Positions 29,613 through 38,677 of a DNA stretch of 64,000 bases are shown one piece after another. The translations under genes and the position numbers were made by a program. Each line of letters starts with the position of its first letter. The stretch's first letter is position 1. The DNA is taken from NCBI GenBank assembly GCA_026075535.2, contig AP026538.1, positions 5,208,001 to 5,272,000 on the forward strand, in the 5' to 3' direction. The notes under the pieces are model-generated. The model made no database searches. It was not told the DNA's origin and saw only the letters and a program-made list of their open reading frames with translations. The DNA comes from Tricholoma matsutake (taxonomy: Eukaryota; Basidiomycota; Agaricomycetes; Agaricales; Tricholomataceae).

Positions 29613-30176
29613 CACTGTCTGCATGCTGTCTGCCAGTCTTCTATAAAGCACTGTTGGTGTTGTTGGTTTGATGCCTCTGTCTGTAGCCATCCATTGTGGT
29701 GTTGTGTCAGTTGTGTCCTATATATGTGTGGTTCTGTCACGTTTAGTAGTATCCAGGTTGCGGGGGCTGAGGTCAGGAAAAACTTATACTTATTTTCCAG
29801 TGTACGTTCCTGCATCTTACGACACTGCTCCTTGTACACAGTGCATTCCCTATCTGCTGCCCTATGCCCTACCACTTCGTTGCCAGTACAGTTGGCACAT
29901 CAGTATCCAACTGCGACATTGGCCATGCATTGTGCAGTCCAGTGTTGATCTCCACATCTTGCGCAGGTGTCCTCCATAGCTTTGCCATGTAGTGGCCATA
30001 CTTTTGGCATTTGAGGCATCTCTTCGGTTCTGTTAGCATTTTTTGTACATTAGAGTGCTTACCTTCAATGAATAAGCCTGCTCTGATGGCTTTGTTGGCA
30101 TTGTCTCACTCTGTGAATCTGAAGATCACATGCGCTACCCTCTGGCTATCCTTACAGAGATGTGGCAGCTTGACAC
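29613..30176 (-). pseudogene. LINE ORF1, C-terminal zinc-knuckle part
   Basis: Continues ORF1 across D and A3. Readable in order: KDSQRVAHVIFRFTECDNANKAIRAG split by shifts, then LFIEGKHSNVQKMLTEPKRC, a zinc knuckle CLKCQKYGHYMA (about 30000-30040), a second Cys/His cluster (CARCG..H..C), then CANCTGNE with DREC (about 29850-29900), and ENKYKFFLTSAPATWILLN. ORF1 proteins bind the LINE RNA. Stops and shifts are present. The A3 insertion lies after EDWQTACRQ. Confidence 0.7.
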
Positions 30177-30652
30177 AAGAGGCAGAGCAATATATTACCC
30201 TGGAGAAAATGTTGGGAATAATGGGAGAAAAGACACTTTTTCACTGGGGAAAAATAAAAGGAACCATCAGTAAAAATATGTTATTTTCCCACACTTTGTC
30301 CTTTTGGTTGCTGCAGGAAAACAACTAATCTGTTTCCAGGAGAAAAAGGTCATTTTCCCACATATTCCCAGTTTCTTCTCTGTGGAAAAATAACTAATCT
30401 GTTTCTAGGTGAAAAAATTGTGGAAGTCAGGAGAAAAAATGTGGAAAAAAAGATATATTTCCCCTCCATTTTCACTTGATTTTCTCCCAGGAATGGATGA
30501 GTTATTTTTGCTGAGCAAGAACAAAGAGAAAAGTGTGGGAAAAACAACATTTTTTTACTGATGGTTCCTTTTATTTTTCCCCAGGGAAAAAGGGTCTTTT
30601 TTCCCTATTATTCCCAACATATTCTCCAAGGTAATATATTGCTCTGCCTCTG
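30177..30652. mobile_element. MITE D with long terminal inverted repeats
   Basis: About 476 bp in LINE ORF1. The ends AGAGGCAGAGCAATATATTA and its inverse extend as an inverted repeat of about 55-60 bp that includes GAGAA(A/T)ATGTTGGGAATA. The interior is made of repeated CTAATCTGTTTC(C/T)AGG and GGGAAAA words. No coding. CAGAG-type ends suggest hAT, but I could not find an 8-bp duplication, so the superfamily is open. Confidence 0.75.
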
Positions 30653-30832
30653 GTGTGATGTATTTTGAGTATGCTATCAAGGCCGAGCCTGCAAAGTTAT
30701 CTTGTTCCACTTTTGCATGTGCAAAGCTGGATCCGGCTTTGAAGGTGACTTGGACAAACTCTGCTATTATGTAGTGTAGTTTGTTATGTATGTTGGAGGT
30801 CCCACCATATTTTTCCATGAATGCCTTCTGCA
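30653..30832 (-). pseudogene. LINE ORF1, middle segment between D and B2
   Basis: Reads KAFMEKYGGTSNIHNKLHYI, then VTFKAGSSFAHAKVEQDNFAG and SALIAYSKYI on the minus strand, bridging the coiled-coil part and the zinc-knuckle part of ORF1. It is bounded on the right by the B2 duplication CTTCTGCA. Confidence 0.7.
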
Positions 30833-31618
30833 TAGTGTTTAAAGGTCCAGTCCAGTCCAGTTTTTGACTTCCAAATGGGGCCACCGGCAACCACAACCGG
30901 TCCTGATCGGTCCATGGACCGAAAAAAGACTGGTTTGGACCGGTTTTTTGTTGTAAAATTTACTGTGCCAAATAACCCATATGTATCTCAACAAATATGA
31001 CCATCACCTCATATATATTATATGCATGGATAGAGATTGTAATGCTCCATAGACTGATTCAACATTTAAGCAATTCTGTCAAGATTTGACTGAGATATGG
31101 CCAACACCAAAAAAGACATGCATTCAAGTTGCAGTTTGTAGTTTGTAATTTGTAGTTTGTGGTTGCACTCATTTGGGCTGTTATATAAATAAAATCCCAT
31201 GGTACAGATGATTAGGTGTGTTGTTGCTACTTTTATGATGTTATATAGCTGTACAAAAAAATTATAGCTCAGGTAATAAGCAATGCAATCAAAGTTGTTT
31301 GGATACAACAAAATACTCATACAAAAATGTTTTTGGTCATATCTCAACCAATTCTTGACTGTTTTTGATGATCCAGGGACCGAAAATGAAGTAAATATGT
31401 GTGGGAGTAAGGTCTATCATTTGTTGGGATGAAAAACCGGTCGCAACCGGTTTTAACCAGTTTTTCATTGGTCCTACTATATCTTTCAAACCAAAAGACC
31501 AGCAACTGGACTGAAAAAGACCGGTCCATAAATAGACCACTGGTCCGGTCCTAATCAGTCCAGTTCAGTTCAGTTTTGGTCTTTTTTTTGGTCCTACAGA
31601 CTGGACCTTTAAACACTA
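30833..31618 (+). mobile_element. hAT-like MITE B2
   Basis: 786 bp, TAGTGTTTAAAGGTCCAGTC at the left and GACTGGACCTTTAAACACTA at the right, with the exact 8-bp duplication CTTCTGCA (30825-30832 and 31619-31626). Removing it restores the LINE ORF1 frame around EVEKW..SSGGAEV / KAFMEKYG. High similarity to inverted B1 and to truncated B3. Non-coding. Confidence 0.92.
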
Positions 31619-32188
31619 CTTCTGCACCTCCAGAGCTCGTAGCCAGGTGGCCACTTCCTTGGTGTTCAGCTGGTATAGTATGTTTCCATTTCTCAACTTC
31701 TTTGCCCCCTATGAATGCCATATGCCAAGGTTTATCCATGCCCAACATTCTCATGAGGTCCAGTGCAGTGTTCACCTTGATGACTAAGTCCTTCTCTGTC
31801 AGTGTGTCTAGTATGTTCTCAGTGGCGTCTTTGTCTTTCTGTATCATAACCTGCTTGTCAGTAGTGTGTCCTCTTGTTATTACCTCTGTGTGGTCAGGGT
31901 GTGGCTCTTGTTGCGCTACTGTTGTGTAGGTCATCAGTTGGGGCATGGGTTCCATGTGGATTGTTGCTTTGTTTGAGCTTTCAGTTGTCTTGTTGACAAT
32001 TTCCTGTGCCATTTGAGTCACCTGTTCCATCATTTCATGCAGCCTGTCCTTGACCTCGTCTATCTTGTCTGTCATTGTATTTGTAGCTGTAGTAGCATGC
32101 TCAATGGCGTCTCATATGTCTTCTACTCCCACAGTAAATTGTTCCATATGTTCTTGTAGCTGTTTCTTGACCATCTCTGTGACCTCAT
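31619..32188 (-). pseudogene. LINE ORF1, coiled-coil part
   Basis: Minus-strand frame 31619-32075 and its upstream continuation: NEVTEMVKKQLQEHMEQF, then a stop, then TDKIDEVKDRLHEMMEQVTQ and MAQEIVNKTTESSNKA form a heptad-like coiled coil, as expected for LINE ORF1 trimerisation. NTALDLMRMLGMDKPWHMAF follows. One nonsense codon at about 32113. Element E interrupts it at 32189. Confidence 0.7.
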
Positions 32189-33914
32189 TAGGGCACGGCA
32201 TGGGTATGGGTAACACCATGTGTTTCCAGTCATGGGCATGCACGGGTACAGGTACAGGTATGGGATTGCCATACCTGGGCAACACTGTACCCTTTTCCAC
32301 GGTGTTACAGGTATGTGTGGGTATGCTGGTACCCAGATTTTGGCTAGGTGAGTGATCATCTGTGTTGAGATTTCGACTTTTTGATGACATGTCATGGGAA
32401 AAACCCATGAGTCATGGTGACCTGACCCGTGGGTTAAAGGTTTACCCCCTGTGATGAGATGCAAACATCTTTTCCAGCAAATTTCTATCAAATATCATGA
32501 AAAATAACAGTAAAAAATGCAGGAGTACTTTCGATGACATATTGGGGGAAAACCCCCCATGAGAAGATGCAAACATCTTTTCCTATCAAATATAATAAAA
32601 AATATCAATACCTGTGAATAACCATGGGTAACCCGCAAAAACCCGTGGTAACACCGTACCCCTACCCATGCAGGTATGGTGTTCACGGTGATAGGTCGTC
32701 TTCTTGGCTCAAGGACCAATTCAACACTTTAGCATCATTCTAATCACATCGGCTAACTCCTACGACATCCCAGATGCAGCGTGACACACTCTATCAATCA
32801 CGATATCATATCGACCACATCGAAACATCACCAGCAACATTGATAGTATCAAAAGACCACATCACACAACCTTAGGACTACCCCAAAAGTCCCTAAGATT
32901 CCCCTACATGACCACTGAACATCCCCGACCAACTTTGAACAAGCCACAACTGTGATCGAGCATCATCAATCAATATTGAGAAACTATGAGCGACATCGGG
33001 CGCCGCCTTCATTATCTAAATGGTGGAAGACCATGCACTAGGACATATTCCAACTCGTGCTCAAACCTGCTGATCATAGGTCAGCCTCGTTCCAAGTCCC
33101 TATCGTGCACAGAACCTGCTGGACGCATTATTGTGAGACTTAGCGCAGTTTATACACAAAGGACAGTCTCTTTTAGTTCTTTCCTTTTATTACTCTTTCA
33201 TCATATGATATATATATCTTTCTTGTTCGGATTCCAGTCTCCTTTATGGCCTTGTGCCTTAACTCATATCTTTTGCCTCATGTTCTACACATGTTTCTCA
33301 TTCCATTTTAGGAAGTTTCTTTAAAATATATAAAACTCTGTAGTATCTACTTGGAAATAACAAGAAATCATCTTCACATATCGTCTCGTATACAGTTCTA
33401 AGCATCTGATCAGCTTTCTAAAAAACAATCTAAGTCTCTGTGGGTTTTCTCAATCGACGAGAAACCTCTGCAATTGTCGCATCCTCGATCCTCCCTCGAT
33501 CCTCTCGTCATTGGTTCTAGCAACCCTTCCAACACTTCATAGCAGTTTGCTGCACCCTTCGTATACCATCAACCTATCAAAAGGTCCCCATAATTCACAT
33601 ATTGACCATCAACGATAAAACTCATTTGCTGTCGATCTTGTCGATCGCCCTCAATATTGATCGATACTCGATTGGACCACAACAAACGCCTTCATCTCGC
33701 ATAACACTACCTTCATGACTAGTGTTAACTAGTAATCTTATCAGAGGTTTGACCATGAACTTTTGGAATGTCTCGCAACCCTCCTCTGACTCATCGCAAA
33801 CATCATCGATTGCCTCACCGGCAGTTCTGGTGGTTTTCCCAGGTTGAGCATCATCAATGGGGATGGGTAGGGGTATAAGAAAATATACCCGAGGGTTACC
33901 TGTGCCACGCCCTA
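32189..33914 (+). mobile_element. hAT-like element E
   Basis: 1726 bp with TAGGGCACGGC at the left and GCCACGCCCTA at the right, flanked by the exact 8-bp duplication GACCTCAT (32181-32188 and 33915-33922). Subterminal zones hold many TACCCATG / GGGTA words. The interior (32700-33850) has CATCGATC-type words and a TATA-like TTTAAAATATATAAAAC at about 33323, similar to 16043. No transposase frame, so non-autonomous. Confidence 0.88.
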
Positions 33915-34226
33915 GACCTCATCCACTATCCTCTGCACACTTGCGTTGGCTAGTAAGAATGCAACCACTCTGATTGCATCCATTAGTTGTTTCTGTCCTC
34001 TGGTCATCATGCTTCCTATCTGTAGGAGGATGTAAGCAAGATTCTGCATATCTATATAATTACCAGGTATTATAAATTGTTTCATCATCAGGAAGTTTAT
34101 AGCCTGTTTGTTCGACCAAACATCTGTATTCTGTCCTTCAGCTTCCTCCAACTCCTTTTGTGATCACGTAGTTGAGTTGGATTTTTGTCTGGTCATTGGG
34201 GCTGGGGCTCTAGCAGATTGCGACAT
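33915..34226 (-). pseudogene. LINE ORF1, N-terminal part
   Basis: The probable ORF1 start is the ATG at 34224-34226 (MSQSARAPAPMTRQKSNSTT), followed by a TGA at about 34165 in place of an expected sense codon. Then comes ELEEAEGQNTDVWSNKQAI, NFLMMKQFIIPGNYIDMQNL and QLMDAIRVVAFLLANASVQR. This helical domain is what I remember from basidiomycete LINE ORF1 proteins. About 140 bp of 5' UTR lies upstream to the LINE start at 34367. Confidence 0.7.
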
Positions 34227-34376
34227 GGTGTAAATAGGGCTATGTGAAGGTGTATAGATAATGTATTGACACTATTCTATCCTTGTAGCTGCCTCCACTT
34301 TCCAGTTCCCTGGTGCTGAGATCATGGGAAATCTAGGGGTAGTGTTGGTACTAGTTCAAAGAGCATCATCGTCTGA

Positions 34377-35139
34377 TTTAAGAGTTCAGTTCTTACATTT
34401 TAGCTCCAGTCTTAGTCCAAAGCTCTATGGTTTACCACGAACTTCTTCATTCCACTATTTGGTATCTCTAAACTATTGTCTCTCATCTCTTGTTATATCA
34501 TCATTATTGTCATTCATCACTATCATATCCTATCACCATTCGATATTCTCTGAACCCATTATTGCCTTCAAAACTCATTTGTGACCTTGCAAACATATTT
34601 GCATATCTTTGTAGAGCTTTGCAGTACCTTGCAGCACTTCAAATGCCTTTGCCCTTCATTCCTACCTCTTGGTTTGGTGTGGTGATATTCGGTACCACCT
34701 CACACCCTTTCTCTGACTTGTGTTAGATTATTTGGAACCTTTTGTTTGGGTTTTGTTTGAGTTTCTGGGTTGAGCATCATCATATTGGAGCACACCATGA
34801 GGGGTTTCTGAATCATTTCATCGCCTAATCCATCTCATATTCCCCAGCTTAGGCCAACCCTCAGAGCCACTCAGTGCAACTCAGTGCCATTTTGATCAGC
34901 TCAAGTGCCTGAGCCATGCCGCAGGTGAGCCAAGCCAAGCTGTGGCATCACTAGTCTGCACCACCTAGGCTACATTTACAAATTATATCAAACCACTCAC
35001 AGTAACGGAAGATACTTATCGATAAGCGATTATGCACTAGATGGATCCAGCCAGCCAAGACAACTCAGTGTCATTTAGGCCAAGTTGTCCTCGCCCTCAA
35101 ATCAAGCCCCCAACCATACCTGGCTGTTCATCACCTTCT
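34377..35139. other. No recognised gene
   Basis: Flank of the LINE after the right target duplication. Pyrimidine-rich TCTCATCTCTTGTTATATC-type sequence and short frames only. Near 34860-34900 there are CACTCAGTGC repeats. It may be remnant LTR or 5' region of the decayed gypsy piece that follows. Confidence 0.4.
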
Positions 35140-35420
35140 TCCTAGTAAAGAAAGATCATTGTCCACTGGGGAGTGATGAATCTCAGACCATCACCATATA
35201 TGATCCCAACTCAACATACTCCTCAACCATTCCCACCTTCCCTAGATTGTCAAAATGTCGAAAAGTTGTTCACAAGCATTTTTGCAACTAGAGAATGACA
35301 TTTCAGAGACCAGTCAGTGCACACTCATCATTTCCTTTGACTATTCAACTTTGACTGTATTTATTGAGCATACTGTGAATATTCCTGATCTTGAATCCTT
35401 GCCTTGTAACATTTTGGTCA
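35140..35420 (+). pseudogene. Gypsy pol fragment (protease-RT linker)
   Basis: SDESQTITIYDPNST with TIPTFPR and, after a shift, QCTLIISFDYSTLTVFIEHT and VNIPDLES align with QTITICNPNST, TIPSIPR, QCTFIISFNSSDSSIFIEHT and ANIPEIDS in the element at 43.4-48.9 kb (45190-45420). So this is a fragment of the same gypsy lineage. Confidence 0.65.
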
Positions 35421-35625
35421 TCAGCAAAGAATTGCAGACCATGTTTTAATTGTAGACAAACAATGCCAGAAACAGAGTTGATGCTTTGCATCAGGAAATG
35501 TTTTGAGAAAAGCATTGATCTCCATTGTTAATAGTGTTACTAAACAGGGAGGTTCACTGTCACCACTAAAATGCACTCTAACAACAAGCATGTGTGATTG
35601 CTGGCTCTCTGACCTCACTTCTCAT
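35421..35625 (-). pseudogene. MULE transposase fragment
   Basis: Short minus-strand piece: CLVTLLTMEINAFLKTFPDA then KHQLCFWHCLSTIKT. The FPDAKHQLCFWH block is the MULE catalytic-domain signature in which a second Asp precedes and C..H follows. Truncated on both sides. Confidence 0.55.
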
Positions 35626-35699
35626 TCACTACACCACCTTGTCATATCCTCTGAACAAGCCCACAAACACTTACCTCACTCTAGCCTAGACAACAACAA

Positions 35700-36735
35700 C
35701 CTATCACCATAGTTGAGGCAATGGATGACACCCTACTCATCTCTGTCTCCCTCTCCTTGCTTCTTTTTCTTGCTCGACATGCTGACAGATTCCAGAGAAT
35801 GTATGGCTGGGAAACTGAATGGGCAAAGAGCATATTGTATGCTTTTCAGGCTCCTGATTTCCCACCCACAACTGAACAATGAACTTTCCTGATCTCTTCT
35901 GTAAATTACGCTAACCCTTCCTCACCTCAGACCTTTGAAAATCCAGTCAAAGTCAACACTGATTATATCACTTTCCTACAGGTCCCAATTAATCAGCCTG
36001 AGATCCATTTCCAACACCTCCAGGATCTCGTCTTCCATTTTTTGTTTCCTCTTCACCCACAGCCACTGCCTCTAACAGCATTATGACATATCCTCTCTCT
36101 CAAACTAATCTCTTGCCTCTGGCCATTGCTGAGCTTCCAGCTGCTCACACATGCTCAGGCTGCCACTCTTGACATGCAAATTGCTCACAAGATTCATGTT
36201 ACCTTGGTATGCCTTTCCATTTTAATTCTACACTCCTCCTTCTCCCAATCCATCTATGGGGTTTTGGGTTCCCCTCCATTGCCCAAATAAACAGTGCATT
36301 GGCAGTCACTGGTCTCCAGAGAGATCTTAACCACTATGTTCCTGTCTTTTGTAACATTGCTCAGGTGACATTAGCAGACTGGACCTGCCAAATCAATCAC
36401 TGTGCTGCCCCACTGACAATATCTCCCTCTTCACCAGACTTTGTGCATCAAACACAACACATTCCTAGTTCCTGGCTGACAGCCCATAAAATGATGAAGA
36501 GTGTTGGTTTCTCCTTTCAGGTGACTGACCTCAGTCATTTTCTGTCTGGAACTGTCTCCCTCATTCATCTCTACAACCTCACCTCCCCCTCCCTTCTGAA
36601 CCAAAAATTGTCTCCCCACCTCCTATCCAACTTTGCCAAGCATGGATTCCACTCACTCCACCATGTTGGAACATGGAACTACACACAGTTTTCCCCATTC
36701 CCCACCTCCTTCTCCCCCCTCCCGCTTACCTTCCC
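35700..36735 (+). pseudogene. Reverse-transcriptase-like C-terminal fragment
   Basis: Starts near VEAMDDTLLISVSLSLLLFL, then ARHADRFQRMYGWETEWAKS, a frameshifted middle, and the open stretch 36209-36745 with LPIHLWGFGFPSIAQINSAL, AVTGLQRDLNHYVPVFCNIA and ITLADWTC-like VTLADWTCQINHC. I remember this block (GFGFPSI, RDLNHH, LADWTC) from RT-domain proteins repeated in mushroom genomes. AMDD may be the RT catalytic pair. At least three stops or shifts. MITE B3 cuts it at 36736, giving a false C-terminus in the open frame. Confidence 0.5.
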
Positions 36736-37343
36736 TAGTGTTTAAAGGTCCAGTCTGGTCTGGTTTTTGACTTCCAAATAGAGCAACTGGCAACCACAAC
36801 TGGTCTAGGACTGACCCAGATATTGGAGGACCGCAACCAGACCCTTTAGGACCGGTCCTAATCAGTCCATGGACCGAAAAAAGACTGGTTTGGACCAGTC
36901 TTTTGTTGTAAAATTTATTGTGCCAAATAACCCATATGTATCTCAACAAATATAACCATCACCTCATATATATTATATTCATGGATAGAGATTGTAATGC
37001 TCCATAGACTGATTCAACATTTAAGCAATTCTGTCAAGATTTGACTGAGATATGGCCAACACCAAAAGGACATGCATTCAAGTTGCAGTTTGCAGTTTGT
37101 AATTTGTAGTTTGTAGTTGCACTCATTTGGGCTGTTATATGAGTAAAATCCCATGGTACAGATGATTAGGTGTGTTGTTGTTACTTTTATGATGTCATAT
37201 AGCTGTACAAAAAAAATTATAGCTCAGGTAATAAGCAATGCAATCAAAGTTGTTCTGATACAACAAAATAATCATACAAAAATGTTTTTGGTCATATCTC
37301 AACCAATTCTTGACTGTTTTTGATGATCCAGGGACCGAAAATG
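36736..37343 (+). mobile_element. hAT-like MITE B3, right end lost
   Basis: Begins TAGTGTTTAAAGGTCCAGTC and aligns with B2 to GGGACCGAAAATG, where family-A fragment A4 starts. The left flank is ACCTTCCC. The missing right end prevents a duplication check. Confidence 0.85.
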
Positions 37344-37634
37344 GAGCTCTTTACACTGCCCCATGTATTCCTCCAGGAATCCTCCAGGAATCCTGGTTAT
37401 CCCTGCCACAGCCATTATTCACCAAATGTTGCATTCCTGGCTGTTTTTCCTCCACTGGGATTCCTGGTTCAGTCCTGGTATATTCCTGGTAAATCAGGCT
37501 CTTCCTGGTACTATTCCAGGAGTTCCCCAGGACTTGGACTCTCAGGAATCTGGGGGGACTGGCCAGGAATCCTGTAGGACTAACCAGGACTCTGTAGGAC
37601 TCATCAGGACTCACCAGGACTCACCAGGAATCCT
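37344..37634. mobile_element. Family-A terminal fragment A4
   Basis: Left-type end GAGCTCTTTACACTGCCCC followed by a subterminal array of CCAGGAATCCTGG, GGACTCACCAGGACT and similar words. The array differs in sequence from A1-A3. No core modules. It ends at 37634, where another TIR-like sequence (TAGTGTTTGAAAG) begins. Confidence 0.6.
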
Positions 37635-37855
37635 TAGTGTTTGAAAGTTCAGTCAGGTTCGGTTTTCGGCCCTATTTTAGCCTAACTGAACCCTGACTGG
37701 TTCATTGGCCTTTCAAATTGCCTAAGAACCTAACTGAACCACCCCTAACTGGTCAGGAGCAGTCAGGTTCAGGTATAGAACTGGTGCTAAGCAGCTCTGA
37801 CCAGTCACCAGACTGGAGAACCATAATTAAAAAGAGATTATCTATTTATATTTTA
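37635..37855. mobile_element. hAT-like end of family C
   Basis: TAGTGTTTGAAAGTTCAGTC start, with GGTTCAG/CTGAACC words in inverse pairs in the next 200 bp. Related to, but distinct from, the B ends. I found no matching right end. The palindrome that follows could be its interior. Confidence 0.45.
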
Positions 37856-38208
37856 TTATATTTACCAGTTTTGGCACTCAGATGAGTGCCGCCAACCTTT
37901 TATTTACTTATCTACTGTTTGTAGGTACTAATATACTTATTTTACTTAGGGGGAAGCGATGCCCCGAAGAAAGGGGAGCTTGTGGAAGCAGCATATTATA
38001 TACTAGTTGATGTTTATTACTGTTTGGTTCCAGTAGACAAACAGTAATAAACATCAACTAGTATATAATATGCTGCTTCCACAAGCTCCCCTTTCTTTGG
38101 GGCATCGCTTCCCCCTAAGTAAAATAAGTATATTAGTACCTACAAACAGTAGATAAGTAAATAAAAGGTTTCCAGCACTCATCTGAGTGCCGAAACTGGT
38201 AAATATAA
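37856..38208. repeat. Long near-perfect palindrome (171-bp arms)
   Basis: Arms 37856-38026 and 38038-38208, equal in length, separated by 11 bases (38027-38037). Only a handful of substitutions (for example at GCCGCCAACC versus GCTGGAAACC) and no indel. Each arm ends with its own small hairpin GGCACTCAGATGAGTGCC. No ORF of note. Confidence 0.92.
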
Positions 38209-38677
38209 CACTGGCAACATGTGAGTACACCTGTTAATCCCACCAATGACCTCTTATTAGAGGTGGACCTACATATGTGGTCCTCCTCTAACAAGAGTAA
38301 GTTAGATAGCTACAGCCCTCCATCAATAAACCTTTGTTAATGTTCAAGGAACTTAAGATAATCTCCTCGGAATGTGCCAAGCATCACAGTGGCTTTGTTT
38401 GGCATCACCATCATTGGCATCAATAGCACCCAGACAGTGCCCATCATGACAGGACACATGGTGCCCATCAATCAGTTGTCTTGTCACTGTTATGCCCGCA
38501 CTCCCGCCCTCCCACTCATCATCTCTCAACGTGTTTGCTCAGATTTGCTTGGATGCCCACCATACTTTGTATCCACCTTCTCACACAACATCAAGTCATG
38601 CACCTGCCATAATAAAGTACATTGCAATGGGATTTACAGGCTATACAATCCAAACATGCCTCTGCCATCTGTACACC
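38209..38677. other. No recognised gene
   Basis: Includes AGAGGTGGACC..GGTCCTCCTCT (38260-38290), a short imperfect inverted repeat. Short frames on the plus strand (38374-38809) look like chance and overlap the KDZ 3' end. Confidence 0.45.

Larger units (their letters stand above)
16119..34367 (-). mobile_element. Full-length LINE on the minus strand with five nested insertions
   Basis: The 3' end is marked by AATAAA and a poly(A) tract (T-run at 16120-16136 on the plus strand), flanked by ATCGTCTGA (16110-16118). The same 9 bp recurs at 34368-34376 beside the 5' end. Reading from 34367 down: 5' UTR, ORF1 (N-terminal domain, coiled coil, zinc knuckles), APE-type endonuclease, RT, RNase H and a Cys/His tail. 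The organisation fits the I/Tad group. Insertions are E (32189-33914), B2 (30833-31618), D (30177-30652), A3 (21393-29612) and B1 (20465-21281). Without them the LINE is about 6.2 kb. Frameshifts and stops kill both ORFs. Confidence 0.85.

Noticed and set aside
30177..30652. 8-bp duplication for MITE D
   Set aside because: Flanks CTTGACAC and GTGTGATG do not match; superfamily left open.
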